64,000 nucleotides of DNA from Chryseobacterium gotjawalense. Its GTDB lineage: Bacteria; Bacteroidota; Bacteroidia; Flavobacteriales; Weeksellaceae. A program made the position numbers and the translations under genes. The notes below the pieces were generated by a model. It was not told the DNA's origin and ran no database searches. It saw only the letters and a program-made list of their open reading frames with translations. This document shows positions 8,840 to 16,653 of this stretch, one piece after another (within the stretch, counting starts at the first letter, position 1; each line of letters starts with the position of its first letter). The DNA is taken from the NCBI RefSeq assembly GCF_030012525.1, contig NZ_CP124855.1:496001-560000 (forward strand), given 5' to 3'.

Positions 8840-11278
8840 TTACTTTCGCAATTCTTCCAAAAACTGTTCCAAAGAATTTAAGTCACTGATTAGTACCTCT
8901 CTCGCTTTTGCTCCATTGAAGCCTCCTACAACGCCGCTGGCTTCTAACTGATCCATAATTCGTCCCGCACGGTTGTATCCTAATTTCAATTGTCTTTGTA
9001 ACATTGAGGTAGAACCTTGCTGGGTAGAAACTAATATCCTTGCAGCATCTTCGAAAAGAACATCTTTTTCGTTCGGATCAAAAGCACTTGCTGTAGAAGT
9101 ATTTTCTTCCGTGGAATATTCAGGAAGCATAAATGCACTTGCGTATCCTTTTTGTTCACCGATAAATTCGGCAATTTTTTCAACTTCCGGTGTATCTACA
9201 AAAGCACATTGTAAACGCATAATTTCATTTCCATTAAAATAAAGCATATCACCTTTTCCGATCAACTGATCGGCTCCCGGCGAATCTAAAATCGTGCGGG
9301 AATCTACACTTGAAATTACACGGAAAGCCGCTCTTGCAGGGAAGTTTGCTTTAATCATTCCCGTAATTACGTTTACGGAAGGTCTTTGGGTTGCAACGAT
9401 TAAGTGAATTCCTACCGCTCTCGCCAATTGCGCTAATCTGGCAATCGGAAGTTCAACTTCTTTCCCTGCCGTCATAATTAGATCGGCAAATTCATCAACC
9501 ACCAAAACGATATAAGGTAAATATCGGTGTCCGTTTTCTGGATTTAGTTTTCGCTCAGAGAATTTCTTGTTGTACTCTTTTATATTTTTACAGAAAGCGT
9601 TTTTCAGTAAATCATAACGCTGATCCATTTCGATACACAGGGAATTCAACGTATTGATCACTTTGTGCGTATCGGTAATAATCGCATCTTCGCCATCAGG
9701 AAGTTTTGCCAGATAATGTCTTTCAATTTTTGAATAAAGCGAAAGTTCTACTTTTTTAGGATCTACCATTACGAACTTCAGTTCACTCGGATGTTTTTTA
9801 TAAAGGAGTGAAGTTAAAATCGCATTAATTCCGACTGATTTTCCTTGTCCGGTAGCACCTGCCATCAATAAGTGTGGCATTTTTGCTAAATCGGCCATAA
9901 AGATTTCATTGGAAATGGTTTTTCCAAAAACAACCGGCAAATCCATATCTGAATTTTGGAATTTCTGGGAAGCAATAACGCTTCGCATTGAAACCATAGA
10001 GGGATTTTTTCTTGGAACTTCAATTCCGATCGTTCCTTTTCCAGGCATCGGAGCGATAATTCTAATTCCTAAGGCCGAAAGATTCAAAGCGATATCATCC
10101 TGAAGTTTCTTAATCGATGCGACACGAATTCCCGCTTCCGGAACGATTTCGTAAAGCGTAACAGTGGGTCCTATGGTCGCTTTAATTTCAGAAATTCCGA
10201 CATTAAAGTTTTTTAATAAACCGACGATTTTATTTTTGTTCTCTTCTAATTCTTCTTTATTAACGGAGATTTCCTCATTGCCATAATCTCTTAATAAATC
10301 GATGGTTGGCATTTGGAATTTAGCGAGCTCCAGTCGATGGTCATAGTAACCGTGTTTGTCAACTAATTCCTGAGATTTGCGGTCACTTTCATCAATGATG
10401 TCAATAGTTTTTGCTACTTCAACTTTAAAATCAATATCATCATTTTTAGGAACATTCGGTTTTTCCGCTGTAGAAGCAGCTGGACTTAAAGTAACCGTTG
10501 TTTTTTCCTCATTCTCTTCAAACGAAGTCTGATTTGGAGTTTTAATGGTTTCAATTTCTTTATGAAGAACTTCCTGCTGCGGATTCATTTCGGTCACCGT
10601 AACATTGGGTGCATCCTGATGAGCCTGTTCTTCTAATTCCTCATCAGCTTCAAAATTTTCTTCTGAACGCGGCATCATTCCTTTGACACGACCGATGGTG
10701 CTGTCATTTAAATCACTAAGTTTTGCTTTAATACTGCTCGGACGAAGATTAAATTCCAAAATAAAATACAGACCCATACTTACTAAAATCACCATCCATA
10801 ATCCTGCAGATCCTATGACGGCGTTTAAAAAATCCATGATTTGGAATCCGTAAACACCACTCAACACGCCATCACCTTTGGTCAGTGCGCCCATAAAAAT
10901 AGGAAGCCAACAGATGAAAAACAAGGAATGACCAATGGTTTTCCATGGTTTGAAGTAATTTTTTTTCAGAATCATCATTCCAAAAACGAAAAAGAGAAAA
11001 GCAACCAGAAATGCTGCAATTCCGATGCTTTCAAAAATAAAAATATTGCCGAGCCAATCACCAATTTTACCAAAAATGTTCGATGATTTGATGGTTTTAT
11101 CCAACATGGTTCCGGCTTGGCTTTGATCCGATTTCCAGTTCATTAAATAAGAAATGAAGGACAGGGCAGCAACTACCGAGAACACGAGAAATAAAATACC
11201 GAAAAATATGCGCGGTTTAGAAAGGATTTTGTTTTGGTCTACCGGTTTTGGGGTGGTTTTTTTTTTGTCTTTTTCCAT
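8840..11278 (-). CDS. ftsK: DNA translocase FtsK/SpoIIIE
   Basis: An 812-residue septum-located DNA pump that segregates chromosome termini during division. Four transmembrane helices fall within residues 20-180. An acidic linker (about 200-300) is followed by the alpha domain and the RecA-like motor with Walker A GATGQGKSVG at about 474 and the Walker B segment YIVLVVDEFADL. A winged-helix gamma domain occupies about 745-805 (MLQRQLKLGYNRAGRIMDQL) and should read polar chromosome sequences. The linker is short compared with E. coli FtsK, as usual in this phylum. It is first in the ftsK-lolA-lptF/G cluster. Confidence 0.96.
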   Translation of the reverse strand: MEKDKKKTTPKPVDQNKILSKPRIFFGILFLVFSVVAALSFISYLMNWKSDQSQAGTMLDKTIKSSNIFGKIGDWLGNIFIFESIGIAAFLVAFLFFVFGMMILKKNYFKPWKTIGHSLFFICWLPIFMGALTKGDGVLSGVYGFQIMDFLNAVIGSAGLWMVILVSMGLYFILEFNLRPSSIKAKLSDLNDSTIGRVKGMMPRSEENFEADEELEEQAHQDAPNVTVTEMNPQQEVLHKEIETIKTPNQTSFEENEEKTTVTLSPAASTAEKPNVPKNDDIDFKVEVAKTIDIIDESDRKSQELVDKHGYYDHRLELAKFQMPTIDLLRDYGNEEISVNKEELEENKNKIVGLLKNFNVGISEIKATIGPTVTLYEIVPEAGIRVASIKKLQDDIALNLSALGIRIIAPMPGKGTIGIEVPRKNPSMVSMRSVIASQKFQNSDMDLPVVFGKTISNEIFMADLAKMPHLLMAGATGQGKSVGINAILTSLLYKKHPSELKFVMVDPKKVELSLYSKIERHYLAKLPDGEDAIITDTHKVINTLNSLCIEMDQRYDLLKNAFCKNIKEYNKKFSERKLNPENGHRYLPYIVLVVDEFADLIMTAGKEVELPIARLAQLARAVGIHLIVATQRPSVNVITGMIKANFPARAAFRVISSVDSRTILDSPGADQLIGKGDMLYFNGNEIMRLQCAFVDTPEVEKIAEFIGEQKGYASAFMLPEYSTEENTSTASAFDPNEKDVLFEDAARILVSTQQGSTSMLQRQLKLGYNRAGRIMDQLEASGVVGGFNGAKAREVLISDLNSLEQFLEELRK

Positions 11279-11515
11279 AATATCAATCAGGGCAAATTTA
11301 ATAATAAAAATTAAGAATTATTTGGGAATGATAAAGATTTTTTTTACCGGTTTCTAATGATGTGGAAGAAAAAATTGAATTTAATTGAAAAGATGTTTCA
11401 CTTTTAAATCCGGTGCTGATATTCCTAATTCCATTAATTTTAATGAAGAGGATACCGTTTTATTTCGGAATACTATTTGTTTTAGAATGTCTAATCCCAT
11501 TATAAATCTTCAATC

Positions 11516-11749
11516 ATGAAAAACAAAGATAAAAATACCGACAATAAGGACAGCCGAATAATTAAAATTCCCGGTATTGACGATCGGGTGATTCGAAACG
11601 AAAGCGACAAAAAAGACGAAATAATTATCAATGACCGTCCTCTGCACGCGGAAAACGCAGTTCCTCCGAAAGCCTGGAAAAATCAGGAAAAAGCATACGG
11701 TGATGCTTGGGAGAAAAATAGAAATCAAATGCTTGATGACGATTTATAA
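11516..11749 (+). CDS. Small charged hypothetical protein
   Basis: A 77-residue, highly hydrophilic protein rich in D, N and K with no signal peptide or hydrophobic segment. The segment NAVPPKAWKNQEKAYGDAW looks structured; the ends look disordered. No family was recognised. The open frame sits alone between a divergent ftsK and a convergent thioesterase, starts at an ATG at 11516, and is closed by a hairpin terminator, which supports it being a real gene. Confidence 0.55.
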   Translation: MKNKDKNTDNKDSRIIKIPGIDDRVIRNESDKKDEIIINDRPLHAENAVPPKAWKNQEKAYGDAWEKNRNQMLDDDL

Positions 11750-11757
11750 CATCAAAA

Positions 11758-11777
11758 AATCCACTTCATAGTGGATT
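11758..11777. terminator. Bidirectional terminator between convergent genes
   Basis: AATCCAC and GTGGATT pair around TTCATA, with A's before and T-rich sequence after. Confidence 0.65.
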
Positions 11778-11783
11778 CTTTAT

Positions 11784-12194
11784 TTATAATTGGTTCGTCG
11801 TTTCTTCTCTTTCAAAGATTTTCACAGGTTTTTTGTCAGGACCGATGGCGACCAGAGTAAAATCGCCGGAAACCGCTTTTTCTCTTATTTCATCGTACAT
11901 CTGTTCGACATAAACTTCGATATTCACTTTCAAACTGGAGTTTCCTACATATTTTACCCGACCGATAAGTTCTACCAAAGTATCTGCAGGTATTGGTTTT
12001 TTGAAATCGATTCGGTCGCAACTTACGGTTACAAAGGATTTTCTGGCGAATCGGGTAGCGGTCATAAAAGCGACTTCATCCATCATTTCCATGACTGTTC
12101 CGCCAAACATGGTATTGTGATGGTTGGTAATGTTGGGGAATACCACTTTAAAAACTCTGGTTTCGGAATTTTGGATTTTTTCTTCGTAGTTCAT
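11784..12194 (-). CDS. Hotdog-fold acyl-CoA thioesterase (YciA-like)
   Basis: A 136-residue hotdog thioesterase that should hydrolyse acyl-CoA to free CoA and fatty acid. The family hallmarks are the segment HHNTMFGGTVMEMMDEVAF, with the central helix carrying the catalytic acidic residue, and the strand VTVSCDRIDFKKPI. Length is normal. Its nearest relatives are the cytosolic YciA/BACH-type enzymes. The 5' region is unusual: a cobalamin-riboswitch-like RNA lies at 12265-12382 on the same strand with no other gene between, suggesting B12-dependent control. Confidence 0.88.
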   Translation of the reverse strand: MNYEEKIQNSETRVFKVVFPNITNHHNTMFGGTVMEMMDEVAFMTATRFARKSFVTVSCDRIDFKKPIPADTLVELIGRVKYVGNSSLKVNIEVYVEQMYDEIREKAVSGDFTLVAIGPDKKPVKIFEREETTNQL

Positions 12195-12264
12195 TGTTAT
12201 TGAATTAAAACATTAATAATTGAAATGAACAGAAAAAGCTGAACGAATGGTCAGTTGAATTTTC

Positions 12265-12382
12265 TGCTTCAAATCGCGAAAGCATTTGTAATTTCAAAGT
12301 AGGGATCTGACTTTCCGACAGCGGATTACAGTTGCGCGACAGTTCGTGATTTGCACACGATTCACCTGTTTCATTGAAATAT
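12265..12382 (-). promoter_or_regulatory. Cobalamin riboswitch (candidate) upstream of the thioesterase
   Basis: Read on the minus strand, the segment contains AGGTGAATC, then CGTGTGCAAATCACG (P4-like hairpin), then GAACTGTCGCGCAACTGTAA, the signature L5 core of cobalamin aptamers. Next come a short hairpin TCCG-CTGT-CGGA and the B12-box-like AGTCAGATCCC. A final hairpin with CAAAT/ATTTG arms (12270-12288) has a loop containing CGCG, complementary to CGCG in L5: the expected L5-L13 kissing pair. The compact form, without the peripheral P8-P10 arms, resembles the class II layout. A perfect -7 box sits just upstream. The expression platform is unclear; the P13-like hairpin ends 76 nt before the start codon. 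Confidence 0.8.
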
Positions 12383-12388
12383 CAAGCG

Positions 12389-12396
12389 CAAATATA
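12389..12396 (-). promoter_or_regulatory. -7 box of the riboswitch-thioesterase transcript
   Basis: TATATTTG on the minus strand; transcription would begin near 12382, directly at the aptamer. No TTG is found at ideal -33 spacing. Confidence 0.5.
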
Positions 12397-12499
12397 GATT
12401 TTTTTCAATTATTAAAAGGATTGCGTTTTTTAAACCTGTCTTTTTTAAAAGAAATTGGAATCATTTTTGTCGCAGTACAATTACATCAAATCTTATATT

Positions 12500-12793
12500 A
12501 TGAAACCAAAGAATAACACGCATGAACAAAAAGAAAAACTGGAGCAGATGAACTACGATCCTGAAAATGATATTTTCAATCAGGAAGAACATATTTCGCT
12601 GGACGGAAACGGGAATCCAATTACCGCAGAATCAACCGAAGAAAGTGATTTAGACGAAAATTTGGATGTCCCCGGAGCAAGCGCCGATGATGATATGGAA
12701 GAAATCGGATCTGAAGACGAAGAAAATAATTATTACAGTCGAAGCGATAATGAAGATGACCACGAAGAAGAAAATGAAGATATATTGCCATAA
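12500..12793 (+). CDS. Acidic low-complexity hypothetical protein
   Basis: A 97-residue protein, strongly acidic, with D/E runs such as DDDMEEIGSEDEENN. It has no signal peptide, hydrophobic segment or cysteine. A longer in-frame start exists at 12455, but ATG 12500 (MKPKNNTHEQKEKL) follows an A/T-rich leader and is preferred. No family was recognised; it is probably disordered and may bind cations or basic proteins. The upstream gene is the divergent riboswitch-controlled thioesterase. A terminator closes it. Confidence 0.6.
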   Translation: MKPKNNTHEQKEKLEQMNYDPENDIFNQEEHISLDGNGNPITAESTEESDLDENLDVPGASADDDMEEIGSEDEENNYYSRSDNEDDHEEENEDILP

Positions 12794-12802
12794 TTAACAC
12801 AG

Positions 12803-12830
12803 CCTTACTACAAGAAGTAAGGTTTTTTTT
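12803..12830 (+). terminator. Terminator after the acidic protein gene
   Basis: CCTTACT and AGTAAGG pair around a 6-nt loop, followed by eight T's. Confidence 0.85.
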
Positions 12831-12845
12831 AATTTTTAAATTGAA

Positions 12846-12882
12846 AAAAAAGTTCCTCTTTTTACAGACCGGAACTTTTTTC
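12846..12882 (+). terminator. Second hairpin terminator, upstream of hutU
   Basis: AAAAGTTCC and GGAACTTTT pair around a 14-nt loop followed by T's. Its presence inside the open frame that extends upstream of hutU shows that this extension is not translated. Confidence 0.6.
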
Positions 12883-12960
12883 GTATTTCTTTGCTTTGTA
12901 TTTTCTAATTTGAATATCTTTAAAACTTCGAATAATCAACTCACAACTTTGAATATTAAA

Positions 12961-14946
12961 ATGACTTTTCAAGAACAGATTCAACAAGGAATTCCAAACG
13001 TACTTCCTTCCGTAAAACCATACGATTCCCAAATTAATCACGCTCCGAAACGGAAAGAAATTCTCACCGAAGAAGAAAAAAAACTGGCACTTAAAAATGC
13101 ACTCCGTTATTTTGATCCAAAATTTCATGCTGAACTTTTATTGGAATTTAAAGAAGAACTCGAGAAATACGGCAGAATTTATATGTATCGTTTCCGTCCG
13201 GATTATGAAATGAAAGCGAGGTCAATTTCAGACTATCCGGGAAAATCGGAGCAGGCAAAATCGATCATGCTGATGATTCAGAATAATTTAGATTACGCAG
13301 TTGCGCAACATCCGCACGAACTCATTACTTACGGTGGAAATGGCGCGGTTTTTCAGAACTGGGCGCAATATCTTCTGACGATGAAATATTTGTCGGAAAT
13401 GACCGACGAACAGACTTTAACGATGTATTCCGGTCATCCGATGGGACTTTTTCCTTCGCACAAAGACGCTCCGAGAGTTGTCGTAACCAATGGAATGGTG
13501 ATTCCAAATTATTCAAAACCGGATGATTGGGAGAAAATGAACGCTTTAGGAGTTTCGCAATACGGACAAATGACCGCCGGAAGTTATATGTATATCGGTC
13601 CACAGGGAATTGTGCACGGAACGACAATTACGGTTTTGAATGCTTTTAGAAAAATTAAAAAAGAACCGAAAGGCGGATTATTTATAACTTCAGGATTAGG
13701 CGGAATGTCTGGCGCGCAACCAAAAGCGGGAAATATTGCCGGCTGTATTACGGTGTGCGCAGAAGTCAATCCGAAAATAACCAGGATTCGGCACGAGCAA
13801 AAGTGGATTGATGAAATTCATGAAAACCTGGATAAATTGGTGGAAAGAGTTAGAAAAGCGCAGGAAAACAAAGAGACCGTTTCGCTAGCCTATCTCGGAA
13901 ATGTCGTCGAAGTATGGGAGAAATTTGACCGTGAAAATTTAAAAATAGATATCGGCTCTGACCAGACTTCTCTTCATAATCCCTGGGCTGGAGGATATTA
14001 TCCGGTCGGCATTTCGTTTGAAGAATCCAATAAAATGATGGCAGAAAATCCTGAAATATTTAAAGAAAAAGTTCAGGAAAGTTTACGGAGACATGCTGCC
14101 GCAATCAATAAACATACAGAAAAAGGAACCTATTTCTTCGATTATGGAAATGCGTTTTTACTGGAAGCGAGTAGAGCGGGCGCTGATGTAATGTCTGATC
14201 ATCCGACTTTAGGAAGAGAGTTTAAATATCCAAGTTATGTTCAGGATATTATGGGACCGATGTGTTTCGACTACGGTTTTGGACCGTTCCGTTGGGTTTG
14301 TGCCAGTGGGAAACCAGAAGATCTTCAGAAGACCGATGAAATTGCCTGCACAGTTTTGGAAGAAATCATGAAAAATTCCCCCGTGGAAATACAGCAACAG
14401 ATGCAGGATAATATTACCTGGATCAAAGGAGCTCAGGAAAATAAACTCGTCGTTGGATCGCAGGCAAGAATTCTTTATGCCGATGCCGAAGGTCGGATGA
14501 AAATCGCTGAAGCCTTCAATAAAGCCATTAAAAATAATGAAATTGGGCCAGTCGTTTTAGGCAGAGATCACCACGATGTTTCGGGAACGGATTCGCCGTA
14601 TCGTGAAACTTCAAATATCTATGACGGTTCCCGATTCACGGCAGATATGGCGATTCAGAATGTAATCGGCGACAGTTTCCGCGGTGCGACCTGGGTTTCC
14701 ATACATAATGGCGGCGGCGTTGGTTGGGGCGAAGTCATCAACGGTGGTTTCGGGATGTTGCTGGACGGAAGTGAAGATGCAGACCGCAGATTAAAATCAA
14801 TGCTGTTCTGGGATGTGAACAATGGAATTTCCCGAAGAAGTTGGGCCAGAAATGAAGGCGCAATTTTCGCCATTAAAAGAGCGATGGAAGTGGAGCCGAA
14901 TTTGAAAGTAACATTGCCGAATATTGTGGATGAGGGTTTGTTTTAG
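12961..14946 (+). CDS. hutU: Urocanate hydratase
   Basis: A 661-residue cytosolic urocanase that converts urocanate to 4-imidazolone-5-propionate in histidine degradation, using tightly bound NAD+. Recognisable stretches are TSGLGGMSGAQPKAG (NAD-binding glycine loop), GGYYPVGISFEES, FDYGFGPFRWVCASG with the conserved Cys, and GRDHHDVSGTDSPYRETS. The frame stays open for 40 codons upstream, but that region contains a terminator, and ATG 12961 (MTFQEQIQQGIPNVLP) fits the family start. The other hut genes are not nearby, so the pathway is dispersed. Confidence 0.95.
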   Translation: MTFQEQIQQGIPNVLPSVKPYDSQINHAPKRKEILTEEEKKLALKNALRYFDPKFHAELLLEFKEELEKYGRIYMYRFRPDYEMKARSISDYPGKSEQAKSIMLMIQNNLDYAVAQHPHELITYGGNGAVFQNWAQYLLTMKYLSEMTDEQTLTMYSGHPMGLFPSHKDAPRVVVTNGMVIPNYSKPDDWEKMNALGVSQYGQMTAGSYMYIGPQGIVHGTTITVLNAFRKIKKEPKGGLFITSGLGGMSGAQPKAGNIAGCITVCAEVNPKITRIRHEQKWIDEIHENLDKLVERVRKAQENKETVSLAYLGNVVEVWEKFDRENLKIDIGSDQTSLHNPWAGGYYPVGISFEESNKMMAENPEIFKEKVQESLRRHAAAINKHTEKGTYFFDYGNAFLLEASRAGADVMSDHPTLGREFKYPSYVQDIMGPMCFDYGFGPFRWVCASGKPEDLQKTDEIACTVLEEIMKNSPVEIQQQMQDNITWIKGAQENKLVVGSQARILYADAEGRMKIAEAFNKAIKNNEIGPVVLGRDHHDVSGTDSPYRETSNIYDGSRFTADMAIQNVIGDSFRGATWVSIHNGGGVGWGEVINGGFGMLLDGSEDADRRLKSMLFWDVNNGISRRSWARNEGAIFAIKRAMEVEPNLKVTLPNIVDEGLF

Positions 14947-14961
14947 AATTTTTGGATATAG

Positions 14962-14989
14962 AAAAACCTGCTGTGAAGCAGGTTTTTTT
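14962..14989. terminator. Terminator after hutU
   Basis: AAAACCTGCT and AGCAGGTTTT pair around GTGA, with A's on one side and T's on the other, so it can act in both directions. Confidence 0.85.
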
Positions 14990-15099
14990 ATATATTTTTG
15001 TACACTGGTGCGAGCATCTTGCCTGTACACATAACTTAATTTAGTATTTTTCCCAGAAGCCATTTCTAACACTTCCTGATTAATTTTAAACTTCATTTT

Positions 15100-15288
15100 T
15101 TATTTTTCTAAGATAAAGGTTAATGAATACATATATGCAGTATTTGAAGCTAAAGTAATTGGCACTACCTCTTTTACTTTATACCCCTTTTCTAAATAAG
15201 CATTTAATTGAGGATATTCTTTTTCAGTGAATTTTGCATCTTTATCGATGATGTTCGTGTGTGTTGTAACGGTAATGACTTTTTGCAT
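15100..15288 (-). CDS. Small conserved-looking hypothetical protein
   Basis: A 62-residue protein beginning MQKVITVTTHTNII, with alternating beta-strand and helix (KYPQL-type helix EKEYPQLNAYLEKGYKV) and a final strand AYMYSLTFILEK. The pattern (strand, helix, two strands) suggests a small compact fold. No family was recognised. A second open frame starts 3 nt after its stop (MKFKINQEVLEMASGKNTK) but runs into the hutU terminator and hutU itself, so only a remnant could exist there. Confidence 0.5.
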   Translation of the reverse strand: MQKVITVTTHTNIIDKDAKFTEKEYPQLNAYLEKGYKVKEVVPITLASNTAYMYSLTFILEK

Positions 15289-15500
15289 ATTAATAAAATT
15301 TGTTTGTTAATGATATTAACTTTTTCAATTATAGTACCTTTTGTTAATTTATTAATTTTTTAATGCATTTATTTGTAATTTACGACAAAATGACCTATTT
15401 TATTTTGAATAATTTATTACTTAAATAACATTAGTGACAAAATTGCATAATAAAATAAAAATCACTTATTTAAAGTTCAAATTTTATATCAAAATTTTCT

Positions 15501-15508
15501 TACATTTG
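15501..15508 (+). promoter_or_regulatory. -7 box of the ParE-type toxin-antitoxin operon
   Basis: TACATTTG lies 32 nt upstream of the antitoxin ATG in a very AT-rich region. Confidence 0.5.
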
Positions 15509-15540
15509 TATAACATATTGATACCAAAAACAGTAATAAA

Positions 15541-15888
15541 ATGATAGCAGAAATAGAAAAATATATAGAAATTCAGAATAATATTGATCAGATTCTGAAA
15601 GATTCGCCTTTCAAAATGTCTTATATCATTGAGAAATCGGGGATTAAGAAACCTACTTTTTTTAAAAAATTAAAAGAGAAAAGATTTACGCCGGAAGAAC
15701 TTTTAACAATTTCACAAACCATCGAACCCAAACAATGGCGCAACGAAACGAAAGAAGAAATCTTGGAATCGCTGAAACGAACCGAAGAAGATTTCAGAAA
15801 TGGCAAAGGAATTCCTGGAGAAGTTGTTTTAGAGAAGTTTAAAAAACGGATAGAAAAGTACAAAGAAGATGCGTTACGAAATATCTGA
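15541..15888 (+). CDS. Helix-turn-helix antitoxin of a ParE-type module
   Basis: A 115-residue protein with an N-terminal helix-turn-helix (SYIIEKSGIKKPTFFKKLKE, about residues 27-46) and a long charged C-terminal helix (VVLEKFKKRIEKYKEDALRN) suited to wrap the toxin. Its 3' end overlaps the toxin start by 20 nt, the typical antitoxin-first order. It does not look like ParD (ribbon-helix-helix) or RelB; the pairing of an Xre-like head with a ParE-type toxin is less usual. Autorepression at the promoter just upstream is inferred. Base composition is AT-rich like the surrounding 1.3 kb. Confidence 0.75.
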   Translation: MIAEIEKYIEIQNNIDQILKDSPFKMSYIIEKSGIKKPTFFKKLKEKRFTPEELLTISQTIEPKQWRNETKEEILESLKRTEEDFRNGKGIPGEVVLEKFKKRIEKYKEDALRNI

Positions 15889-16168
15889 AAAAGCTGAACA
15901 AGATCTTCTCGATATTGAAGATTATCTTCTTGAACAGTGGAATATTGATGTTTTGGAAGATTTCTTTGAAAAATTTCAGAAAGCAATAGCTATTTTGTTG
16001 GCTAAAAATGTAATTTTTCAGAAATATGAAGATACTCATTTTCACAAATTTCTTTTAACCAAGCACAATACCATCATTTACAATTATAAAGATGATGTTT
16101 TGTTTATTCACCGTATCCTCCAAAACTTCCAAAATCCAGAAGAGAATTTTAAATCTTTGGAAATTTAA
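15869..16168 (+). CDS. RelE/ParE-family toxin
   Basis: A 99-residue RelE/ParE superfamily toxin. The N-terminal pattern YEISEKAEQDLLDIEDYLLEQW and the C-terminal strand pair TIIYNYKDDVLFIHRILQN are those of ParE. ParE toxins inhibit gyrase while RelE toxins cut mRNA; the IHRIL motif favours the ParE-like branch, but the target is not certain. It overlaps the antitoxin gene by 20 nt, so translation is coupled. Confidence 0.85.
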   Translation: MRYEISEKAEQDLLDIEDYLLEQWNIDVLEDFFEKFQKAIAILLAKNVIFQKYEDTHFHKFLLTKHNTIIYNYKDDVLFIHRILQNFQNPEENFKSLEI

Positions 16169-16317
16169 TTTTAAAATCAAAATCAGTTTTGCATGAATTA
16201 AAAAAATCTTCTATTATCAAAGTAACATTTCCTTTTTTAATGAAATCATTTGAAGATAAAGTGTTATAAAAAGATTTATGCATTTTAAAAACAAAAATTT
16301 CAATCTCCAATACAATG

Positions 16318-16347
16318 AACCCTGCAAAATTTGCGGGGTTTATTTTT
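16318..16347 (+). terminator. Terminator downstream of the ParE-type module
   Basis: AACCCTGCAAA and TTTGCGGGGTT form an 11-bp stem with one wobble pair, followed by TATTTTTA. Confidence 0.65.
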
Positions 16348-16629
16348 AGACCGATTTGTTTCATAGATACAATCAATTAATAATATAAAGTTTAAAATTT
16401 CCTTTCCATGCTCACTATTATAATTTCTCTACAAGCCGCACGTTCGTACGAAAATGTTTAAAATGAATTTCAGCAAGAAGCCAATTTCAGCAAAAAAAAT
16501 TAAAAAACTCGCTGAGGATTTTCAGGAAATTGTAAAATATTACTGTTTCCGAATTTCAACTGGAAACTTATATATTTATAGATTTCGAAGGTTGCGGGGA
16601 AATAACTTCTAAGGTGTCAAAATATAATT
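16348..16629. other. Gene-poor AT-rich spacer before fabH
   Basis: No supported gene is present. A 52-codon open frame at 16454-16612 on the plus strand (MFKMNFSKKPISAKKIKKLA...) has a Lys/Ile-rich start but no recognisable family or promoter and may be an eroded gene end. A short palindrome TTCGTACGAA lies near 16444. Confidence 0.35.
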
Positions 16630-16637
16630 TACCTTTG
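16630..16637 (+). promoter_or_regulatory. -7 box of fabH
   Basis: TACCTTTG, 16 nt before the fabH ATG. Confidence 0.55.
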
Positions 16638-16653
16638 TTTAAATTTCAAATTT

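Noticed and set aside
12841..12960. A 40-residue N-terminal extension of HutU with a hydrophobic segment
   Set aside because: It starts with TTG, contains a terminator hairpin, and the enzyme is cytosolic.
13325..13627. Antisense open frames within hutU, ftsK, cphA and other long genes
   Set aside because: They mirror the codon pattern of the real genes and show no family features of their own.
16149..16376. A 75-codon minus-strand open frame between parE and fabH
   Set aside because: It covers a terminator hairpin and has no promoter or recognisable domain.
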